DNA of 8,038 nt, taken from NCBI GenBank assembly GCA_002307095.1, contig DBTO01000167.1, positions 8,290-16,327 of the forward strand, in the 5' to 3' direction. This document shows positions 4,608-8,038 of this stretch, piece after piece. The position numbers and the translations under genes are program-made. A model generated the notes under the pieces. It saw only the letters and a program-made list of their open reading frames with translations, had not been told where the DNA came from and made no database searches. The first letter of the stretch is position 1, and each line of letters starts with the position of its first letter. The stretch comes from Sulfurospirillum sp. UBA1314 (GTDB lineage: Bacteria; Campylobacterota; Campylobacteria; Campylobacterales; Sulfurospirillaceae).

Positions 4608-6283
4608 TGCTCCCCTACCTTAGCCATAAAAATTTTATGTTCGCTCAGTATGGCGAAGCGCTCTTTAGCATTCCTGTCAATCTTGAATTTGGTTGCCCCA
4701 ACCGTGAAAAAGATGGCAGTGGCGGCTGCTCTTTTTGTCCTGAACATGGTGCGCGTGCGGCGCAAATAGCCGATGCCAAGAGCGTGGAAGAGCAGATCGA
4801 AAAAGCACTTTCATTTGCGAAAAGACGGTACAAAGCCTCTTCGTTTGCGCTCTACATTCAAGCCTACACGGGAACCTTTGCCTCATTAGTTAGACAAAAA
4901 GAGGCGTATGAAAACCTGCTGTCGCTTTACCCGTTTCGTGCTTTACATGTAGGCACCAGACCTGATTGTCTCAGCGAAGCGACGCTGGAATATTTGAGTG
5001 AATTAAACCAAAAAATAGACGTCGTGGTCGAACTGGGTGTGCAAACTTTGCACGATACAAGCTTAGCACGCATGAACCGAGGACACGATGCCGCCTGTTC
5101 GTTGGATGCGATTAAGCGTTTACATGGTAAAGGTTTGAAAGTTTATGCTCATCTCATCATTGGCTTGCCAAATGAGAATTTAGAGATGTGGAAACAGAGT
5201 TTGAAAGGCTTGGTGGACGCGGGTATTGATGGCATTAAATTTCACAATTTGCATATCATCGAAAAGACCGATCTGGCGCGCGAATACGCACAAACACCTT
5301 TTGCGTTGTTAAACGAGTACGCATACGCCGAAGCGCTCATGGAGCTGTTGCGTTATGTTCCTTCTACCATTCCTATTTTACGTCTTGCCACCGACACGCC
5401 AGCGCATGAGCTTATCGCTCCCAAATGGCATATGGCAAAAGGGCAGTTTGGCGAATACATCGTCCAAACGATGCGTTATCGGGGTATCAAACAAGGTGAT
5501 TTGGTCGAATCTCAATGCGAAGAAAGTGATGAAATACCACAAAAAATCGATCTAAAAGATGGAAGCTCGACTTTATGGAGTGAAATATACCATGATTATT
5601 ACCATCCCAAAGCGGGTGCTTATGCCCAAGCCGAAACACTTTTTCTTAAAAAATCTGACCTCAAAGTGCGCCTTGAAAAAGGTGATGTCAATCTTTTAGA
5701 GATCGGATTTGGGATGGGTTACACCACATTTAAAGCCTTGGAATTAGCCCAAACCTTAGCCAAAAATCGTTTACATGTAAACGCCATCGACCAAGATCGC
5801 ATGCTTTTACAGAGAGCTTCTGCCATCGTTCCCAATGCTTTACATGTAAAGATGTTACAGACACTTTTTACATGTAAAACCTACGAAGATGATTTCGCGA
5901 GGATTGACTTCCAAAACGTCGAAGCACGCTACGGCGTCACGCTTTTGAGCGAGAAATTTGATGTGATCTTTTTAGACCCCTTTATCGAGAGCAATAACGC
6001 TTCGCTCGTCACCTTGGAATTTTTCCAAAACCTGAAAAAACTGCTCAAACCAGATGGCGTTTTGGTCGCCTCAACCGCTTTACATGTAAGCCAAATCGGA
6101 CTCACTCTCGCAGGCTTTGATGTGCACGTCGCCAATGATGAAACCAGCGACATCAAGGGTGTTGTCGCCACACATTCTACGGCTTCAAAACCGTTACATG
6201 TAAAAGAGCCGTACCGCGATCCTTATGGTGTTTGGAGTGATAAAATGATAGAAACACTGCATCAAAAGAGAAGTTTGGTATAA
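4607..6283 (+). CDS. Radical SAM (YhcC/YtqA type) - MnmC2-like methyltransferase fusion
   Basis: This 558-residue protein has two enzyme domains. Residues 1 to about 300 form a TIGR01212-type radical SAM domain with the CX10CX2C cluster motif (C30, C41, C44), the LHVGTRPDCL strand, VELGVQT and the HLIIGLPNE segment. Residues from about 318 resemble the methyltransferase half of MnmC (MnmD/DUF752): DGSSTLWSEIYHDYYHPKAGAYAQAETLFL, SAM-binding LLEIGFGMG (363-371) and VIFLDPF (453-459). MnmC2 enzymes methylate nm5U to mnm5U at tRNA wobble U34. YtqA-type radical SAM proteins have been linked to converting cmnm5U to nm5U, the step done by the FAD domain of MnmC. A one-chain replacement of MnmC is therefore plausible but inferred. 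The start overlaps the preceding stop by 1 nt. The methyltransferase half carries five copies of the TTTACATGTAAA-type palindrome, which adds LHVK-like residues. Confidence 0.88.
   Translation: MLPYLSHKNFMFAQYGEALFSIPVNLEFGCPNREKDGSGGCSFCPEHGARAAQIADAKSVEEQIEKALSFAKRRYKASSFALYIQAYTGTFASLVRQKEAYENLLSLYPFRALHVGTRPDCLSEATLEYLSELNQKIDVVVELGVQTLHDTSLARMNRGHDAACSLDAIKRLHGKGLKVYAHLIIGLPNENLEMWKQSLKGLVDAGIDGIKFHNLHIIEKTDLAREYAQTPFALLNEYAYAEALMELLRYVPSTIPILRLATDTPAHELIAPKWHMAKGQFGEYIVQTMRYRGIKQGDLVESQCEESDEIPQKIDLKDGSSTLWSEIYHDYYHPKAGAYAQAETLFLKKSDLKVRLEKGDVNLLEIGFGMGYTTFKALELAQTLAKNRLHVNAIDQDRMLLQRASAIVPNALHVKMLQTLFTCKTYEDDFARIDFQNVEARYGVTLLSEKFDVIFLDPFIESNNASLVTLEFFQNLKKLLKPDGVLVASTALHVSQIGLTLAGFDVHVANDETSDIKGVVATHSTASKPLHVKEPYRDPYGVWSDKMIETLHQKRSLV
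4942..4953. repeat. Near copy of the iterated palindrome (TTTACATGTAGG)
   Basis: This copy keeps 10 of 12 positions. It falls in the conserved LHVGTRPD segment of the radical SAM domain, so this occurrence may be dictated by the protein rather than by the DNA motif. Confidence 0.4.
5768..5783. repeat. Iterated palindrome copy, CGTTTACATGTAAACG
   Basis: A perfect 16-bp palindrome in the methyltransferase half of the fusion gene, read as R-LHVN-A. It is the first of five copies within about 440 bp. Confidence 0.8.
5838..5851. repeat. Iterated palindrome copy, CTTTACATGTAAAG
   Basis: A perfect 14-bp palindrome identical to the copy at 2114-2127, read as A-LHVK-M. Its centre is 69 bp after that of the preceding copy. 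Confidence 0.8.
5866..5879. repeat. Iterated palindrome copy, TTTTACATGTAAAA
   Basis: A perfect 14-bp palindrome whose centre is 28 bp after the previous one. It is read in the other permitted frame, as FTCK instead of LHVK, which shows that the DNA motif rather than a peptide is being conserved. Confidence 0.8.
6079..6090. repeat. Near copy of the iterated palindrome (TTTACATGTAAG)
   Basis: This copy matches 11 of 12 positions, with the inner 10-bp palindrome intact. It is read as A-LHVS-Q after the conserved VLVAST strand of the methyltransferase. Confidence 0.65.
6193..6204. repeat. Near copy of the iterated palindrome (GTTACATGTAAA)
   Basis: This copy matches 11 of 12 positions, with the inner 10-bp palindrome intact. 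It is read as P-LHVK-E near the C-terminus of the fusion protein, a context like that of the copy in the Cache protein. Confidence 0.65.
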
Positions 6284-6284
6284 T
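6279..6284 (+). promoter_or_regulatory. -10 box (TATAAT) of the toxin-antitoxin operon
   Basis: A perfect TATAAT overlaps the stop codon (6281-6283) of the fusion gene, 25 nt before the antitoxin ATG. AAAGGAG (6298-6304) follows as the ribosome site. The toxin-antitoxin unit thus probably has its own promoter. Confidence 0.55.
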
Positions 6285-6296
6285 CATTTTATGATT
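6282..6296. promoter_or_regulatory. Inverted repeat AATCAT-TTT-ATGATT, candidate autoregulatory operator
   Basis: A perfect 6-bp inverted repeat with a 3-bp spacer overlaps the -10 box and extends into the likely transcription start. This is where antitoxin or toxin-antitoxin complexes commonly bind to repress their own operon. The role is inferred from position. Confidence 0.5.
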
Positions 6297-6309
6297 TAAA
6301 GGAGCACAA

Positions 6310-6546
6310 ATGCAAGTTGTCATCGATGTCAAAGAGGGGTATGCAGCCCAGTTTTTGAGTATTTTGCAGTCTTTGGATAGTCGATTTTTCAATCACGTGA
6401 AGATTGAGAAAAATAGCCAATTTATGCACGATAAAGTCTATCTTGAAAAAGAGCTTGAAGAGCTCAAAAGTGGTAATGCGACCATGGTATCGCTTGAAGA
6501 GTTTGAAGCTCATATGAACAACGTGCTTGACGAATATGCCCATTGA
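6310..6546 (+). CDS. Antitoxin of a type II toxin-antitoxin pair
   Basis: This 78-residue protein would neutralise the RelE/ParE-like toxin encoded next. It begins with a short beta-like segment (MQVVIDV), as in many RelB/ParD-type dimerisation regions. An acidic, Lys/Glu-rich middle and a C-terminal helix (SLEEFEAHMNNVLDEYA) are suited to wrapping the toxin. The subfamily is not clear from sequence alone. The start is supported by AAAGGAG with a 5-nt gap. The end overlaps the toxin ATG by 11 nt, the usual coupled order of antitoxin then toxin. A -10 box overlapping an inverted repeat just upstream suggests autorepression. The call leans on gene order and on the partner's family as much as on its own residues. 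Confidence 0.75.
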   Translation: MQVVIDVKEGYAAQFLSILQSLDSRFFNHVKIEKNSQFMHDKVYLEKELEELKSGNATMVSLEEFEAHMNNVLDEYAH

Positions 6547-6817
6547 GTTCAAAGAGAGTTTTCTCAAACGCTTTGAAAGTCAGCTTCGTTTCATAGCAAA
6601 CGATAGTCCAAAAAATGCTCTAAAATTTAAAAATGAACTTCTAAAACAAATCCGCTCTCTTAGTGCGCATCCTCTTAAATGCCGAAAATCTATCTATTTT
6701 GATGATGAATCTATCCGAGATTTGGTGTACAAAGGCTACACGATTGTCTATCGCATCGCGGGAGATAAAATCGAGGTGTTTGGGTTGACGAAATATCAAG
6801 AGACTATATTAGATTAA
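6536..6817 (+). CDS. RelE/ParE-family toxin
   Basis: This 93-residue protein has the RelE/ParE superfamily layout. Two N-terminal helices (FKESFLKRFESQLRFI and PKNALKFKNELLKQIRSL) are followed by a beta-sheet half ending in IRDLVYKGYTIVYRIAGDKIEVFGL. The SIRDLVYKGYTIVYRI stretch is the most typical part and favours the ParE/plasmid-stabilisation side of the family. ParE proteins poison gyrase and RelE proteins cut ribosome-bound mRNA. Which applies cannot be decided here. I chose ATG 6536 over the TTG at 6527 because both lie inside the antitoxin gene, ATG is the stronger codon, and MPIEF is a usual ParE-like beginning. The next gene follows 13 nt later and may be co-transcribed. Confidence 0.85.
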   Translation: MPIEFKESFLKRFESQLRFIANDSPKNALKFKNELLKQIRSLSAHPLKCRKSIYFDDESIRDLVYKGYTIVYRIAGDKIEVFGLTKYQETILD

Positions 6818-6830
6818 AGGAATAAAGAAG

Positions 6831-7667
6831 ATGACAATTGAATGGTATGCTTTATCGTTTATTGATATTTTAGGGCAAGCTAATGCTTTGAAGCAATTAA
6901 ACGATGAATCTTTGTCTCCTGATGAAGTGAAAAAAATTATTGATAATACATATGGCAAAGTGAAAAAATTTAGGGAAGTTTTCTCTAAAACATTTGCAGT
7001 AGTTATTAAACGCTCGTTAGGCGATGGTGATTTAGATTCTAATGAATTAAAAAGTGATTCTTTTTCTGATTTGATTATTCATTACGTTTCATTGAAAACA
7101 GAGCAAAAACAGTTACCATTGAAAGGTATATATACACTTATGTTAGCAACAGGTGGGAGTTTTCTCCAGATGTTATCAGATGGTATATTCGTACGAGGTG
7201 CAATAGAAATTGGTAGAGGCATTGAACATCAAATAAGTGGAAGCAATGAACTCTATGGTTCTGCTCTATCGAATGCGTATCAACTTGAACAACAAGCAGG
7301 CTATCCACGAATTGTGATTGGCGAAAAGCTTTATAAGCATTTGGTTGGTGTTGCCGATGCCAAACCAAATTCAAAGAAAGAAGAGATTAATGTTGGATAT
7401 GCCAAGTCTTGTTTATCCATGATTGTTCAAGATTGCGATGAGCAGTATGTTTTAAACTATTTGTCAAAAGAATTTCCCCAATATGAAGCATGCATAGAGA
7501 AAGCCTATGAACATATTAAAGTAGAAGCCAATCGTATTTTTGACAAAGAAACATTATGTTCTAAAATTATGAGATACGGTTTTTTTTGGAGAAAGCATAA
7601 TACATTGGTAACTAGATATAAAGATTTTTTAAGTTTTTTTGATAAGTATCGTTACTATAAGTCATAG
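6831..7667 (+). CDS. Divergent class III nucleotide-cyclase-like protein of unknown function
   Basis: This soluble protein of 278 residues has no signal peptide or membrane helix. SFIDILG (9-15) resembles the FxDIxGF opening of class III cyclases, and FSDLIIHYV (78-86) the second metal-binding strand. D12 and D80 would be the two metal-binding aspartates. VRGAIEIGRGIEH and ELYGSALSNAYQLEQQAGYPRIVI (121-163) parallel the RxGIxxG and GxxVNxAARLE...GxIxVS segments. The position of the transition-state Arg reads Gln151, so activity or substrate may be unusual. Cyclase-like proteins of this kind include the Pycsar phage-defence cyclases, but no Pycsar effector (TM or TIR) lies beside it here. Residues 190-278 are unassigned. 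AAAGGA precedes the ATG, 13 nt after the toxin gene. Base composition is far AT-richer than upstream genes (16-18 G+C per 60 in sampled lines, against 32-34), a sign of transfer. The family call is by pattern only. Confidence 0.6.
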   Translation: MTIEWYALSFIDILGQANALKQLNDESLSPDEVKKIIDNTYGKVKKFREVFSKTFAVVIKRSLGDGDLDSNELKSDSFSDLIIHYVSLKTEQKQLPLKGIYTLMLATGGSFLQMLSDGIFVRGAIEIGRGIEHQISGSNELYGSALSNAYQLEQQAGYPRIVIGEKLYKHLVGVADAKPNSKKEEINVGYAKSCLSMIVQDCDEQYVLNYLSKEFPQYEACIEKAYEHIKVEANRIFDKETLCSKIMRYGFFWRKHNTLVTRYKDFLSFFDKYRYYKS

Positions 7668-7756
7668 AAGCGAATAGGGATCATGACTAAACTTTTAACT
7701 TTTCCCCCATTAAAGAGCAATTTTATACGTTAAATTGTAGCTAAATTTCGTCTGCA

Positions 7757-7776
7757 AATCTTTACATGTAAAGATT
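7757..7776. repeat. 20-bp perfect palindrome containing TTTACATGTAAA
   Basis: AATCTTTACATGTAAAGATT is the longest symmetrical copy of the iterated motif in the window and is intergenic. It has no loop and no following T-tract, so a protein site or other DNA-level function fits better than a terminator. Confidence 0.8.
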
Positions 7777-7847
7777 GTTCACGTATCAAAAAATCAACCA
7801 TCTTTTTTATTCTATGAAAAAAAGCTTCTTAAATTAAACAAAGTATC

Positions 7848-7859
7848 TTTACATGTAAA
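7848..7859. repeat. Iterated palindrome copy, TTTACATGTAAA
   Basis: A perfect 12-bp copy, the second in this intergenic region. Its right edge runs into the AACGTAAA arm of the inverted repeat at 7859-7884. Confidence 0.75.
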
Positions 7860-7876
7860 ACGTAAAAACATCAAAA

Positions 7877-7894
7877 TTTACGTTCTTTTTACGT
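7877..7894 (+). promoter_or_regulatory. Tandem TTTACGT repeat with 11-bp period
   Basis: TTTACGT occurs at 7877-7883 and 7888-7894, one helical turn apart. The first copy also pairs with AACGTAAA (7859-7866) as an 8-bp inverted repeat. The pattern suits a response-regulator or other dimer site. AT richness makes chance a real alternative. Confidence 0.35.
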
Positions 7895-7976
7895 CATAGA
7901 GTGCCCCAAAGCACGCTAAAAAGCCTGTTTATCTAAAATCTTCTACAAAAAAAGTATTTAAAAACCGTCTTTAAAG

Positions 7977-8008
7977 TTTACATAAAATTTACATAGCTTT
8001 TCTAAGAT
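7977..8008 (+). promoter_or_regulatory. Tandem TTTACAT repeat followed by a -10-like TAAGAT
   Basis: TTTACAT at 7977-7983 and 7988-7994 (11-bp period) precedes TAAGAT at 8003-8008. The layout copies the AAATTGAC repeat and TATGAT of the cytochrome promoter. It probably drives a + strand gene beginning at or just beyond the window end. The start may be ATG 8015 (MKSYEKDE, open to the edge but without a ribosome site). Alternatively, a later ATG could use AAAAGGA at 8028-8034. Confidence 0.4.
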
Positions 8009-8038
8009 TGCAGTATGAAATCTTATGAAAAGGATGAA

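Larger units (their letters stand above)
7668..8038. other. AT-rich intergenic region without a gene
   Basis: I see no coding region here beyond trivial ORFs (for example MKKSFLN at about 7814). It holds two copies of the TTTACATGTAAA palindrome, an AACGTAAA/TTTACGTT inverted repeat (7859-7884), two 11-bp-period tandem repeats (7877-7894 and 7977-7994) and a promoter-like end. No convincing terminator follows the cyclase-like gene. Confidence 0.6.

Noticed and set aside
5119..5134. TTACATGGTAAA-like near copy in the radical SAM domain
   Set aside because: It needs an inserted base to match the palindrome, so it was not counted as a copy.
6831..7667. Complete Pycsar system
   Set aside because: No TM, TIR or other effector gene lies beside the cyclase-like gene within the window. 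The transition-state Arg is not conserved, so only a distant relationship is proposed.
7718..7737. CAATTT/AAATTG inverted repeat as terminator of the cyclase-like gene
   Set aside because: The stem is 6 bp, mostly A/T, with an 8-nt loop and no T-tract. Such repeats are common in AT-rich DNA.

Overview
The window looks like chromosomal DNA of a campylobacterotal (epsilonproteobacterial) sulfur- or tetrathionate-respiring bacterium. A Sulfurospirillum-like genome is my best guess. This rests on the style of the proteins: a TsdA-type diheme cytochrome c, a dCache_3-like periplasmic sensor, a Csp and a YgbA-like cysteine-rich protein. AT-rich intergenic DNA and AAGGAG ribosome sites fit as well. 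No rRNA, tRNA, CRISPR array or insertion sequence is visible.

Layout: (1) 29-244, a cold-shock protein on the + strand, convergent with and slightly overlapping (2) a tightly packed minus-strand operon at 3007-239. That operon encodes a membrane-anchored periplasmic double-Cache protein, an OmpR-family response regulator and a sensor histidine kinase. (3) Divergent from it at 3133-4128 is a TsdA-like diheme cytochrome c (thiosulfate dehydrogenase/tetrathionate reductase). The shared 125-bp intergenic region carries an 11-bp-period tandem repeat (AAATTGAC) that looks like the regulator's operator, so the set reads as a three-component sensing system with its target. (4) 4260-6283 holds two genes overlapping by 1 nt. 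One is a small YgbA-like protein. The other is a 558-aa fusion of a YhcC/YtqA-type radical SAM domain with an MnmC2/MnmD-type methyltransferase, plausibly a single-chain route for the last steps of mnm5U tRNA wobble modification. (5) 6310-7667 holds a type II toxin-antitoxin pair followed 13 nt later by a clearly AT-richer gene. That gene encodes a divergent class III nucleotide-cyclase-like protein, probably horizontally acquired and possibly defence related. (6) 7668-8038 is a gene-free AT-rich stretch with palindromes and tandem repeats, leading to a promoter for a gene that starts at or just past the window end.

The most striking structure not explained by genes is an iterated palindrome, TTTACATGTAAA. 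It is present as six perfect copies plus three near copies, mostly inside coding sequence, where it writes recurring LHVK or FTCK peptides into unrelated proteins. It behaves like a highly iterated palindrome of the HIP1 kind. Its role is unknown.
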